Assembly (NCBI RefSeq): GCF_008801925.2
Contig: NZ_CP062803.1
Span: 2,232,001 to 2,296,000 of the forward strand
Length of the DNA stretch: 64,000 bases
Reading direction: 5' to 3'
Source: Cupriavidus basilensis
Lineage (GTDB): Bacteria; Pseudomonadota; Gammaproteobacteria; Burkholderiales; Burkholderiaceae
Numbering within the stretch: the stretch's first letter is position 1; each line of letters starts with the position of its first letter. Shown piece by piece: positions 16,799-25,302 of the stretch. The notes beneath the pieces were generated by a model. That model saw only the letters and a list, made by a program, of their open reading frames with translations, was not told the DNA's origin and ran no database searches. The translations under genes were made by a program, and so were the position numbers.

Positions 16799-17493
16799 CA
16801 CACTCTCCCGGCAACGGGCAGGCAGGCGCCGGTGATGGCGTTCGCATCGTCCGACAACAGAAAGGCGATGACCGCGCCGAGCGCCTCCGTGGACACCCAG
16901 CGCGATGCGTCCGCATCCGGCATGTCGGCGCGATTGGCCGGCGTGTCGATGATGCTAGGCAGCACCGCATTGACATTGATGCCCCGGTCCTTCATCTCCT
17001 CGGCCAGCGATTCGGTCAGGCGCGCCACGCCAGCCTTGGACGCCGCATAGGCGCCCATGCCAAGGGCGGCCTTGCCCGCCGCCAGCGCGCCGACATTCAC
17101 GATGCGGCCGCCCGGCTGGCGCAGCAGGTGCGGCAGCGCCGCCCGGCAGGCGACCACCGCACTGCGCAGGTTCATGGCGTAGAGCGTGTCCCACGTGTCA
17201 GGGCTGCCGGCTTCCAGGGTTTCCCATCGAAAGCCGCCCGCGATATTGACGATGGCATCGATGCCGCCGAAATGCCGCGCCACGTCGGCAAACGCGCTCG
17301 CGGTGCCGCTCAAGTCGCCCAGGTCAACGCCGCCAGCCACCATGGCCACGCTGGCCACCTCGGTCCGTGCGAGGCGGTCGACCAGCGCGACCTGCGCCCC
17401 ACGCGAGGCCAGGACGGCGCCAACGCTGCGCCCAAGCGCGCCAAGGCCGCCGGTAACGATGACTCTACGGTGAAGCAGCTGGTGTGAGGGCAT
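16798..17493 (-). CDS. SDR-family oxidoreductase (5 of 6)
   Basis: 231 aa, short for an SDR. TGGLGALG at 14-21, D36 at the end of the second strand, NIAGG in place of NNAG, and Y-A-A-S-K for the active site. The GGxGALG form occurs in compact 3-oxoacyl reductase-like SDRs. First gene of the minus-strand operon that runs to 6264; its promoter must lie in 17494-17657. Confidence 0.86.
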   Translation of the reverse strand: MPSHQLLHRRVIVTGGLGALGRSVGAVLASRGAQVALVDRLARTEVASVAMVAGGVDLGDLSGTASAFADVARHFGGIDAIVNIAGGFRWETLEAGSPDTWDTLYAMNLRSAVVACRAALPHLLRQPGGRIVNVGALAAGKAALGMGAYAASKAGVARLTESLAEEMKDRGINVNAVLPSIIDTPANRADMPDADASRWVSTEALGAVIAFLLSDDANAITGACLPVAGRV

Positions 17494-17657
17494 GGGGTCT
17501 CGCTTGTCTCCTGGAAGCTGCTGCCGGCCCGCGCAGAACCGCCTCCAAATTAATACATTTTTTTAGTTTCTGTTCATATATTATGATCGATGACGGGATG
17601 CGGTCAACCACCCAACGAGAAGAAATTCAAGAGACAAACGACGACCACCGACAGACC
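17494..17657. promoter_or_regulatory. Divergent promoter region between the two catabolic operons
   Basis: The segment 17545-17590 is strikingly AT-rich for this genome (TTAATACATTTTTTTAG, then TTCATATATTATG) and lies between divergent starts at 17493 and 17658. TATTAA on the minus strand and TATTAT (17579-17584) on the plus strand are candidate -10 hexamers. No perfect palindrome longer than 5 bp was found. Confidence 0.45.
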
Positions 17658-18071
17658 ATGCCGAGAAAACTCCCCCTCCTCACCCCTGTCACCGCGCCGT
17701 TCTGGCAAGGCGGCGCCAATGGGATGCTGAACATCTGCTGCTGCGCCGAATGCCGGCACCTCTTCCACCCACCCGCACCGGTCTGTCCGCAGTGCCTGTC
17801 GCCCGACGTCGGCCCGCGGCCTGTATCGGGCCGTGGCGAGGTGGTCAGCTACACGGTCAACTACCAGGCTTGGACGCCCGAGACGGCCGTGCCGTATGTG
17901 GTCGCGATCATCGAACTTGCGGAGCAGCCGGGGCTGCGCTTCTTGAGCAACATCGTAGGCACCGCGCCGGCGGACATCCGCATCGGCATGCCGGTGCGCG
18001 TGCACTTTGAGCAGGTGGAGGACGTCTGGCTGCCGCTGTTCGTGCTCGATGAAGCGGAGGCCCAGGCATGA
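17658..18071 (+). CDS. Zn-ribbon/OB-fold (DUF35) acyl-CoA-binding partner protein
   Basis: 137 aa. A rubredoxin-like ribbon is seen as C29-x2-C32 and C43-x2-C46, followed by an OB-fold (GRGEVVSYTVNYQAW, then VAIIELAEQPGLRFLSN). DUF35 proteins pair with thiolase-fold enzymes; in steroid degradation the DUF35 part of ChsH2 binds the aldolase Ltp2. The next gene is exactly such a thiolase-fold protein and overlaps by 4 bases (ATGA). The start at 17658 has no strong ribosome-binding site, but upstream residues do not look family-like. Confidence 0.88.
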   Translation: MPRKLPLLTPVTAPFWQGGANGMLNICCCAECRHLFHPPAPVCPQCLSPDVGPRPVSGRGEVVSYTVNYQAWTPETAVPYVVAIIELAEQPGLRFLSNIVGTAPADIRIGMPVRVHFEQVEDVWLPLFVLDEAEAQA

Positions 18072-19258
18072 AGACCGATTTGTTCGAGAAGCATGTCGCC
18101 ATCACAGGCATCGGCCAGTCCGAGGTAGGACGCCCTTCGAACCGCTCAGCCATGCGCCTGTCCATCGACGCGGCGCTGGAGGCCATTGCCGACGCCGGGC
18201 TGCAACGCAGCGACATCGACGGCATCGCCTGCTGGCCCGGCGACAACGACAACGGCAACCCCTTTTCCCCGGTGGGTCCCAACGCACTGATGAGCGCGCT
18301 GGGCCTCAAGGTGAGCTGGTATGGCGCCGGCTATGAAGGGCCCGGTCCGCTGACGGGGCTGATCAACGGTGCCATGGCCATCGCCACCGGCCTGTGCAGG
18401 CATGTGCTGGTGTTCCGCACCATCACCGAAGCCAGCGCGCGGCAGAAGGACAAAACGGCCAGCGCGCTGACCAACAAGACGGTCGGCCGCGATAACAGCT
18501 ATTTCTGGCAGTGGTATACGCCGTTCAATGTGATGTCGGGGATCAACCTGATGGCGCTCTACGCGCAGCGTCATTTCTTTGAGTACGGCACCACCAGCGA
18601 GCAGATGGCGCAGATCGCACTGACCTGCCGCGCCAACGCGATGCGCAACCCCAAGGCCGTATTCCGCACGCCCATGACGATGGACGACTATCTTGCGTCG
18701 CGCATGATCTCGACCCCGCTGCGCATGTTCGATTGCGATGTGCACTGCGATGCATCGACCGCGATCATCTTGTCGCGTGCCGACGCTGCACGCGATGGCC
18801 CCAACGCGCCGATCCGGCTGGAAGCGATCGGCTCGGCGCTGCACCAGCCCTGGTCCTGGGACCAGATATCGCTGACCGAGATGGCCTGCTTCGACGTGGG
18901 CCGCATGCTGTGGTCGCGCACCGACCTGAAGCCGAAGGACGTGGGCAGTGCGCAGTTGTACGACGGTTTTTCGATCCTGACCATGCTCTGGCTGGAGGGC
19001 CTGGGGCTTTGTCCGCGCGGCGAGAGCGGCGCTTTCATCGAAGGCGGCGAACGCATTGCGCGCGACGGGCAACTGCCGGTCAACACTAACGGCGGACAAC
19101 TGTCTGGCGGCCGCACGCACGGCCTGGGCTACGTCCACGAGGCCTGCGCCCAGCTGTGGGGACGCGGCGGCGAACGCCAGATTGCCCCGCACCAGGTAGC
19201 CATAGCGGCGGCAGGCGGCGGACCGCTGGGCGGCAGCGTGTTGCTGGTCAAGGAGTAG
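18068..19258 (+). CDS. Thiolase-fold protein without catalytic cysteines, Ltp2-like retro-aldolase candidate
   Basis: 396 aa, SCP2-thiolase-like: starts with VAITGIGQSEVGR, has SIDAALEAIADAGL, QLYDGFSILTMLWLEGLG and GGQLSGGRTHGLGYVHEACAQLWG. The nucleophilic Cys of true thiolases is absent (YGAGYEGPGPLTGL at the expected site, 85-98), and the C-terminal C-x-G is A-A-G-G-G. This is the state of Ltp2-type enzymes, which cleave beta-hydroxyacyl-CoA by retro-aldol reaction in complex with a DUF35 domain. Pairing with the overlapping DUF35 gene supports that reading; a scaffold role is the alternative. Confidence 0.82.
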   Translation: MKTDLFEKHVAITGIGQSEVGRPSNRSAMRLSIDAALEAIADAGLQRSDIDGIACWPGDNDNGNPFSPVGPNALMSALGLKVSWYGAGYEGPGPLTGLINGAMAIATGLCRHVLVFRTITEASARQKDKTASALTNKTVGRDNSYFWQWYTPFNVMSGINLMALYAQRHFFEYGTTSEQMAQIALTCRANAMRNPKAVFRTPMTMDDYLASRMISTPLRMFDCDVHCDASTAIILSRADAARDGPNAPIRLEAIGSALHQPWSWDQISLTEMACFDVGRMLWSRTDLKPKDVGSAQLYDGFSILTMLWLEGLGLCPRGESGAFIEGGERIARDGQLPVNTNGGQLSGGRTHGLGYVHEACAQLWGRGGERQIAPHQVAIAAAGGGPLGGSVLLVKE

Positions 19259-19305
19259 CAAGGCGGGTGCCTCAGGGCATCTACCTAGCTCTGGTGGAGA
19301 ATCCA

Positions 19306-19328
19306 TATGTAGAATATTAATCTATATA
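19306..19328. promoter_or_regulatory. Imperfect inverted repeat upstream of the MFS/reductase pair
   Basis: TATGTAGA (19306-19313) and TCTATATA (19321-19328) pair at 7 of 8 positions around a 7-base AT-only spacer, inside the 156-base gap before the MFS gene at 19415. Likely promoter or operator; no regulator gene adjoins it. Confidence 0.4.
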
Positions 19329-19414
19329 CAGAATTCAAGAAATTACCCGGCTGTATCACCCAAGGCAAAGAAAGGTGCGGCACTGGCACTACGCATTCAC
19401 CTAGGAGACCGTTG

Positions 19415-20710
19415 ATGTCCAACGCTGGCAATACCCGATCCGTTGCGATCGACCTGACTGAATTCCGCCGCGGCTGGCGCGTGGTGCTGCTCGCCATGCT
19501 TGGCCTGGCTGTGGCCGCTAACGCCTCGCTGCTCTATGCCTTCGGTGCGCTGGTGATTCCATTGCAGAACGCCTTTGGCTGGAGTCGTGGAGAGTTGCAG
19601 CCGGCCATCAGCTTCCTGTTCGGCGGCGCCGTCGTCGGCGCCCAGATGGTAGGCTGGTTCAACCAGCGCTGGGGCATGCGGCGCGTGACGGTGCTGTCGC
19701 TGATCGCCCTCTCCGTCACCTTCGCCCTGATGCTGCTGATGGGCCGCTCGATCTGGTGGCTCTACCTGATTTGCGCGCTGCTGCCGATTGCGGGCATGGG
19801 CACCATGCATATCACCTGGACGCACCTGGTGAACCTCTGGTTCGATCGCAATCGCGGCCTGGCACTCGCGCTGATGCTGTCGGGCACCGGCCTGTCCGCA
19901 TCGCTGATCCCTTCCGCCGTAACCTGGAGCGTGGCGCGCTGGGGCTGGCAGGCGGCTTTCCTGCTGCTGGCGCTTCTGCCGCTGGTGCTGGTGGTACCGC
20001 TGGCGCTGCGCTGGCTGGAAACGCCGCAAGACCGGCAAGCGGCATCCAAGGAAGCCGTTGTTGCGCAGGAGCCGGTATCTGGCATGGCCTATCGTGACGC
20101 CATGCGCTCGGCGCGCTTCTGGACCATCAATATCGCGCTGGCGATGGTAGTGGCAGCCATGGTCACGATGGTGAGCAACACGGTGCCGCTGCTGCGCGAC
20201 AAGGGGCTGAGCGCGGCCGAGGCCAGCCAGGTGTTCGGCAGCTTCGGGCTGTCGCTCATCGGCGGACGTGTGCTGGTCGGCTACCTGATCGACCGCTTGT
20301 GGGCACCCGGCGTGGCGGCGGTCGCTCTCGTCATGCCGGCGCTAGGCTGCCTGCTGCTCTCCACCACCGGCGCGAACCAGCCCGGTATCCTGGCGCTGGC
20401 AACGCTGCTCATCGGCATTGGCGCGGGCGCGGAGTTCGATATTGCCGCCTACCTGATGGCCCGTTATTTCGGCATGCGCGACTATGGCCGCTTGTTCGGC
20501 GTACATGTCGCGCTGATCACCATTGCCGCGGCGCTGGCGCCGTGGCTGTTCGGGCTGATCTATACCGCCACCGGTTCCTACACGACCATGCTCGCCATCT
20601 GCGGTACGGCGTTCCTGATCGGGCCCATGCTGCTGCTGCCGCTTGGCCGCTATCCGAGCTTTACCACCCGCAACCTTGCGAACGAACTTTCGTCATTGTC
20701 ATGTCACTGA
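19415..20710 (+). CDS. MFS transporter (OFA/MCT-like)
   Basis: 431 aa with twelve predicted membrane segments. The first loop region reads FGWSRGELQPAISFLFGGAV and the signature loop GWFNQRWGMRRV, as in oxalate/formate antiporter and monocarboxylate-type MFS proteins; a second loop has LVNLWFDRNRGLALALMLSG, also typical. Probable import of an organic acid substrate. ATG 19415 has AGGAGA eight bases upstream. The stop lies 10 bases inside the next gene, so the two are translationally linked. Confidence 0.88.
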   Translation: MSNAGNTRSVAIDLTEFRRGWRVVLLAMLGLAVAANASLLYAFGALVIPLQNAFGWSRGELQPAISFLFGGAVVGAQMVGWFNQRWGMRRVTVLSLIALSVTFALMLLMGRSIWWLYLICALLPIAGMGTMHITWTHLVNLWFDRNRGLALALMLSGTGLSASLIPSAVTWSVARWGWQAAFLLLALLPLVLVVPLALRWLETPQDRQAASKEAVVAQEPVSGMAYRDAMRSARFWTINIALAMVVAAMVTMVSNTVPLLRDKGLSAAEASQVFGSFGLSLIGGRVLVGYLIDRLWAPGVAAVALVMPALGCLLLSTTGANQPGILALATLLIGIGAGAEFDIAAYLMARYFGMRDYGRLFGVHVALITIAAALAPWLFGLIYTATGSYTTMLAICGTAFLIGPMLLLPLGRYPSFTTRNLANELSSLSCH

Positions 20711-21939
20711 ACAACGTGGTTATCGTCGGCGCCGGCCAGGCCGGCTATCAGGTGGCGGCATCGCTGCGCCAGGAAGGCTTTGCTGGCCATATCGTCCTGA
20801 TCGGCGATGAGGCCGGCGTGCCCTACCAACGCCCGCCGCTGTCCAAGGCTTACCTGCTTGGCAAGGTCGGCTCCGCGGCCCTGCGCTTCCGCCCGCCGGA
20901 GTGGTTCGACCAGCAAAGCGTGGAGCGCGTGCAAGGCAGCGTGACCATGATCGACCGTGGCGCGCGCTGCGTGGAACTGGCCAGCGGTGAGCGTATCCGC
21001 TACGACCACCTGGTGCTGGCCACGGGCGCGCGCAACCGTGTGCCCGTCATCCCTGGAGCCGATCTCGACGGGGTTTTCGGCATCCGCACGCTGGCCGATG
21101 CCGACGCGCTAGCGCCACGTGTCGCCGCGGCCCGCCACGTGGTGGTGATCGGCGCCGGCTTCATCGGCCTCGAGTTCGCGGCCGTGGCGGCAGCCAAAGG
21201 GGGGGCGGTGCATGTCGTGGAACTCGGCACGCGCCCCATGGCGCGGGCGCTGTCCGCGCCCATGTCCGAACTGTTCAGCGCCGCGCACGCGAGCTGGGGG
21301 GTCACGCTGGATTTTGGGCAGACGGTGGCGAATATCGTCGGCGCCGACGGCAAGGTTACCGGGGTGGAAACCGGCGACGGCCGCCGGCTGCCTGCCGATC
21401 TCGTGGTCTACGGCATTGGCGTGATACCGAACGCGGAGCTGGCGGCCGACGCAGGGCTTGTGGTGGACAACGGCATCCGTGTCAATGCGCAGCTGCTGAC
21501 CGCCGACCCCGCGATCTCGGCCATCGGCGATGCGGTGAGCTTCCCCAGCCCGCACTGCGGCGCGCCGATCCGGCTGGAGTCCGTGCAGAACGCGGTCGAC
21601 CAGGCCCGCAACGTCGCCGCGCGGCTGATGGGAAAACCCCTGCCCTACATCGCGCTGCCCTGGTTCTGGACGGACCAGGTGGATCTCAAGTTGCAGATTG
21701 CCGGCTTGTCGGATGGGCATGACGAAACCGTGCTGGTTGGCAATGCCGAGACCCGGCAACTGAACGTGCTTTGCTTCCGGCAGGGAAGCCTCGTTGCCGT
21801 CGAGTCTTGTAATCGTCCCGCCGATCACATGGCAGCGCGGAAGGTACTAGCACGCGCGGCGCCCCTCACATCGCAACAGGCGGCCGAGCCAGGCTTTGAC
21901 CTGAAGGCCTACGAGGCCTCCACGCGGGAAGTCGCCTGA
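20701..21939 (+). CDS. Ferredoxin reductase-type FAD/NAD(P)H flavoprotein
   Basis: 412 aa. VVIVGAGQAGYQVA (FAD), PYQRPPLSKAYL, LVLATGARNR, then VVVIGAGFIGLEFAA (NAD(P)H) and AISAIGDAVSF (second FAD contact) are the pattern of rhodocoxin/putidaredoxin and BphA4-like reductases. These pass electrons to a small [2Fe-2S] ferredoxin and on to an oxygenase. No ferredoxin gene is in the window, and the only oxygenase components are the split Rieske pair, so it may serve them directly or through a remote ferredoxin. Confidence 0.9.
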   Translation: MSLNNVVIVGAGQAGYQVAASLRQEGFAGHIVLIGDEAGVPYQRPPLSKAYLLGKVGSAALRFRPPEWFDQQSVERVQGSVTMIDRGARCVELASGERIRYDHLVLATGARNRVPVIPGADLDGVFGIRTLADADALAPRVAAARHVVVIGAGFIGLEFAAVAAAKGGAVHVVELGTRPMARALSAPMSELFSAAHASWGVTLDFGQTVANIVGADGKVTGVETGDGRRLPADLVVYGIGVIPNAELAADAGLVVDNGIRVNAQLLTADPAISAIGDAVSFPSPHCGAPIRLESVQNAVDQARNVAARLMGKPLPYIALPWFWTDQVDLKLQIAGLSDGHDETVLVGNAETRQLNVLCFRQGSLVAVESCNRPADHMAARKVLARAAPLTSQQAAEPGFDLKAYEASTREVA

Positions 21940-22032
21940 GTGTCGCGCCAGTTCTGCACGCTGTGAGATCGCATTTCCACCACCCCGCGCTCCACGCCGT
22001 CGGGGTGTTTCACTTTGAAAAACGGTCCAACA

Positions 22033-22064
22033 ACAAAGGGCGCCCCCTTCGGGCCGCCCTTTGT
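22033..22064. terminator. Bidirectional hairpin between convergent operons
   Basis: ACAAAGGGCG (22033-22042) and CGCCCTTTGT (22055-22064) form a perfect 10-bp stem with a 12-base loop. It lies between the stop of the reductase gene and the end of the DUF1993 gene. The AAA/TTT edges give short U-runs on either strand. Confidence 0.65.
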
Positions 22065-22086
22065 ACCTAGCGCACGGCTACCGCTT

Positions 22087-22593
22087 TCACCCCAGGCCGA
22101 GGAAATCCGCCTTCCCCAACTCCACGCCCGCGTGCCGCAGCAACGCATAGGTCATCGTCACGTGAAAGAAGAAGTTCGCCTGCGACCAATGCACAAAGCC
22201 CTGCCGGTCGAACACGAGCGGGGCCTTGCCACGCTGTGGCACCACCAGCTCCGTCACCGCGCTACCGTCGATCTGCGCCGGCGTACAGGCCGCGAGATGG
22301 TCAATGATGCCCTGGACGCGCTGGTGCAGATCCTGCACGCTCGCATCCTCGTGCTGGGCCTTGGGCGCTATTAGTCCGGCAAAGCGCTCCACGCCCACCT
22401 TGGCAATCTCTCCCGCGATCAACACCTGCCTGGAGAGCGGCAGCATGTCCGGCGCGAGCTTCATCGACATGTAGCCAGCGCTGTCGAACTTCCTGGCATC
22501 GGCATGTGCCTGCGCCTTGTCCAGCCACACCTGCATACTGCGCAGCATCTTGATGTAGTCGCCCACAATGGCGGAATGAATGGAAAGAGTCAT
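22087..22593 (-). CDS. DUF1993 family protein
   Basis: 168 aa, all-alpha, in the DinB-like style: SIHSAIVGDYIKMLRSMQVWLDKAQAHA at the N-terminus, MLPLSRQVLIAGEIAKVGVERFAG, and FVHWSQANFFFHVTMTYALLRHAG near the end. DUF1993 function is not established; metal binding through His residues has been suggested for DinB-like folds. Last gene of the operon that begins with the DUF1302 barrel; the SDR stop lies 7 bases upstream. Confidence 0.8.
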   Translation of the reverse strand: MTLSIHSAIVGDYIKMLRSMQVWLDKAQAHADARKFDSAGYMSMKLAPDMLPLSRQVLIAGEIAKVGVERFAGLIAPKAQHEDASVQDLHQRVQGIIDHLAACTPAQIDGSAVTELVVPQRGKAPLVFDRQGFVHWSQANFFFHVTMTYALLRHAGVELGKADFLGLG

Positions 22594-22600
22594 TGCGTGT

Positions 22601-23431
22601 TCACCATTTGTTATCGCCCTTGCGCTCGAAGAATTGCCGGATAGGCACCAGCGACGGTGCGTGGCTGGTAAAGCCGCCGTCCACCATCATGGCGTGGCCG
22701 GTGACGAAGGAGGATTCCTCGCTGGCGAGGAAAGCCACCACATCGGCGATCTGGCGCGGGCTGCCCAGCGCCGGCGTCAAATGCTGGTCCAGCAGGATCT
22801 GCTTGATCTCGTCGGCCACTTCCTTCTGTGCATGCTCGTTAAGCACGAAGCCGATGACGATGGCGTTCGAGCGGATGCCCTGCTTGCCGTACTGCGCCGC
22901 CACCATGCGGCTGAGCGCAAGCAATGCCGCCTTGGAACACGCATAGGACGTCAGCGTGGCGTCGCCCATCACCCCGAAGCCCGAGGAGCTGTGGATAATC
23001 GACCCGCCGCCGCCGCGCAGCATCACCGGGATCACGTGCTTGCAGCACAGCATGGCGCCGCGCGCATTGACGTTCATCGAGCGGTCCCAGGCCTCCACCT
23101 CCACGTTGCAGACGTCGCGGTCAGCGTAGCGTGTCTTCAGGTCCAGCGCCGCGGCGTTGTTGTGGAGCACATCGATACGGCCCCAGCGTCCGTCGACCGC
23201 GGCGACCATCGCCTTGATCTCGTCTTCCACACTGACATCGGCCTTGACGGCCATCGCCTGCCCACCCTGCGCCTCGATTTCGACCGCCACTTCCTGAGCC
23301 GCACTCAAGTTGATATCCACCACCGCCACGCTGGCGCCGTGCCCGGCCAGGACCTTGGCGCAATCGGCACCGAGGCCGTTGCCGGCGCCGGTTACGATCG
23401 CCACCTTGCCGGCCAGTTTTTCTTGTGCCAT
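22601..23431 (-). CDS. SDR-family oxidoreductase (6 of 6)
   Basis: 276 aa from ATG 23431. VTGAGNGLGAD (nucleotide binding), VVDINL (NAD-type Asp), HNNAA, SIIHSSSG and SYACSKAALL (catalytic Ser, Tyr, Lys). It shares with SDR 1 the AA for AG substitution in NNAG and the GGGGSII stretch, so the two may act on similar substrates from different operons. Lies 26 bases downstream of the enoyl-CoA hydratase gene. Confidence 0.88.
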   Translation of the reverse strand: MAQEKLAGKVAIVTGAGNGLGADCAKVLAGHGASVAVVDINLSAAQEVAVEIEAQGGQAMAVKADVSVEDEIKAMVAAVDGRWGRIDVLHNNAAALDLKTRYADRDVCNVEVEAWDRSMNVNARGAMLCCKHVIPVMLRGGGGSIIHSSSGFGVMGDATLTSYACSKAALLALSRMVAAQYGKQGIRSNAIVIGFVLNEHAQKEVADEIKQILLDQHLTPALGSPRQIADVVAFLASEESSFVTGHAMMVDGGFTSHAPSLVPIRQFFERKGDNKW

Positions 23432-23457
23432 TCCCTGCTCCTTTCTATCCCGTTCTT

Positions 23458-24312
23458 TTAATGGCCCGAGAACTTCGGCGCTCGCTTCTCGCTGAAGGCT
23501 TGTGCCGCTTCCCTGACATCCTGCATCGGCGCGAGCAGCGAGAACAGTTCCAGTTCCAGGTCCAGGCCGCTCTTCAGGTCCACGCGGCTCGCCGCGCGCG
23601 CGGCTTGCTTGGCGAATGCGGTGGCCATGGGCGGCCGGGCGGCGATGCGCGTTGCCAGGGCGCGTACTTCCGCCAAGAGTTGATCGTTTGCGCTGGCGAT
23701 GCGCGTCAGCAGGCCGATGTCCCGTGCCTGCGCGGCGCTCATGCGCTCGCCCGTCAGCAGCAGGTCCATCGCCGTGCCGTGCCCGACCAGGCGCGGCAGG
23801 CGTTGCGTGCCTCCACCGCCGGGAATCAGGCCAAGCCCGGTCTCCGGCAGCGCGAAGGTGGCATCCGGTGAGGCAAAACGGATATCGCACGCCAGCGCCA
23901 GCTCCATGCCGCCGCCCATGCAATAGCCATGAATGGCGGCGATCACCGGCTTCTCGGTGCTGTCCAGCGCTTCGATCCAGCGCGCCCGTTCCATCCGCCG
24001 CCGCACCTGGAGCGAGGTCTCGTCGCCGCGCCGCTCCTTGATATCGGCGCCCGCGCAGAAGCCCCGATCGCCCTCGCCGCGGATCACGATCACGCCAATG
24101 GCGGGGTCGGCATCCAGCTTGGCCAGGGCCTGCGGCACGCCACGCCGGATCTCGTCGTTGATGGCATTGATCTGCCCCGGCCGGTTCAGCACGATCCAGC
24201 CGATCCTGCCTTCATGTTCCAGCCGCACCGCGGGCTCCATGGCGGCCCCTGGCAGTGCGGCACCCGATGCCGCCTTGGCCTCGCTTTCGCTGATGGCTTT
24301 CATGATGCTCAC
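23458..24312 (-). CDS. Enoyl-CoA hydratase/isomerase family protein
   Basis: 284 aa (281 if ATG 24303 is used instead of GTG 24312). Crotonase core: GWIVLNRPGQINAIND, RGEGDRGFCAGADIKER (oxyanion hole with CAGAD), GYCMGGGMELALACD and PETGLGLIPGGGGTQRLPRLVG, with the catalytic Glu of the PE-x-G-L motif conserved. Hydrates trans-2-enoyl-CoA in a beta-oxidation-like spiral. The GTG start overlaps the preceding stop as GTGA, implying coupling to the VOC-like gene. A 25-residue N-terminal extension is poorly conserved in appearance. Confidence 0.88.
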   Translation of the reverse strand: MSIMKAISESEAKAASGAALPGAAMEPAVRLEHEGRIGWIVLNRPGQINAINDEIRRGVPQALAKLDADPAIGVIVIRGEGDRGFCAGADIKERRGDETSLQVRRRMERARWIEALDSTEKPVIAAIHGYCMGGGMELALACDIRFASPDATFALPETGLGLIPGGGGTQRLPRLVGHGTAMDLLLTGERMSAAQARDIGLLTRIASANDQLLAEVRALATRIAARPPMATAFAKQAARAASRVDLKSGLDLELELFSLLAPMQDVREAAQAFSEKRAPKFSGH

Positions 24313-25274
24313 AGCTCGTGGAACTCAAACAACTGGCCACGCACGTCCACCGGGTCGACCCGGATCAGCGGCTTGCCGCCCACGGCTTCACACTCCTCGA
24401 TCCAGGTGAAGCGGGTGCCGCGCGCGCGCAGGTCTTCCGCCTTGGCTGCCAGGCCGTTCACCGCAATGCGGATGTAGTACGGGCCGGGGCCCCAGGAATT
24501 CAGGTAAAGGCCGGCATCGCTGTTCCAGCGCGTGGCCTCGATCACATCCAGCGTGGCGCTGTTGGCCAGCGCGCATTTCATGGTCGCCTTGCGGTAGCCC
24601 TCCTTGGTCAGTTCCTGCAGCGGGCCGCTGGGTTCCCAGTCGAGATTGGCGGAGACACGGCGCAGGGTTTCGTCCAGGTCCCGCACCAGGTAGCCGCGCG
24701 CGGACACGCGAATCATCTGGCCCGGTTCCGGGTTGACCACTTGCGGCGCGGGTACCGAGAACGTCTCGGGCGGCAGTTGCAGCGGCTCGTTTGCCATCAC
24801 CTCGATGCACAGGCCGCCGTCCACGGACGGCTCATAGTGCGGGTCCTCCGGCGTCACCCCAAGCCAGAGCCGGTCGAACGGCATGTCCGGCGTGCGCTGC
24901 GCCAGCCGGAAGCGCAGCCTGCGGCGCATCAGCTTGTCCGCCAGCACGGCCAAGCGCTCGCTGGGCAGGGTCAGCACGATGGAGTGCGTCAGCATCGGGC
25001 GGTGCTCGCCCTGGTACGCCTTCAGGCTATCCAGGAACTCGTGGAACATCGGGTCGCCCTGGTTCGGCCTGTCGAGATGCCATTGCGGCTCGATTCGGGT
25101 GGGCGAGATGGCCAGCGACTTGTGCACGCGCAGGAAGTGCGCGATGTAGGGATGGTCATCGAACGCCTGGCGCCAGCGTGGGTGGCTGTGGATACCAAGC
25201 TTGGACACCAGCAACTCTGTCATGCCATCGGGGTCCGGCATCATCATGTCGGCGCTCATCAGCAAATCGAACAT
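24309..25274 (-). CDS. VOC-superfamily-like protein of unknown function
   Basis: 321 aa, not assigned to a named family. The C-terminal half (from about residue 190) reads RVSARGYLVRDLDETLRRVS... and SWGPGPYYIRIAVNGLAAKAEDL, ending in RVDPVDVRGQLFEFHEL, the strand-helix rhythm of a vicinal-oxygen-chelate (glyoxalase/dioxygenase) module. The N-terminal half contains H-rich segments but no clear motif. It could be an isomerase or a ring-cleaving or epoxide enzyme. It is coupled to the enoyl-CoA hydratase and lies 28 bases after the RND gene. Confidence 0.6.
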   Translation of the reverse strand: MFDLLMSADMMMPDPDGMTELLVSKLGIHSHPRWRQAFDDHPYIAHFLRVHKSLAISPTRIEPQWHLDRPNQGDPMFHEFLDSLKAYQGEHRPMLTHSIVLTLPSERLAVLADKLMRRRLRFRLAQRTPDMPFDRLWLGVTPEDPHYEPSVDGGLCIEVMANEPLQLPPETFSVPAPQVVNPEPGQMIRVSARGYLVRDLDETLRRVSANLDWEPSGPLQELTKEGYRKATMKCALANSATLDVIEATRWNSDAGLYLNSWGPGPYYIRIAVNGLAAKAEDLRARGTRFTWIEECEAVGGKPLIRVDPVDVRGQLFEFHEL

Positions 25275-25302
25275 TGTTCTCTCCAGTCGTTTTCAGGAAT
25301 AG

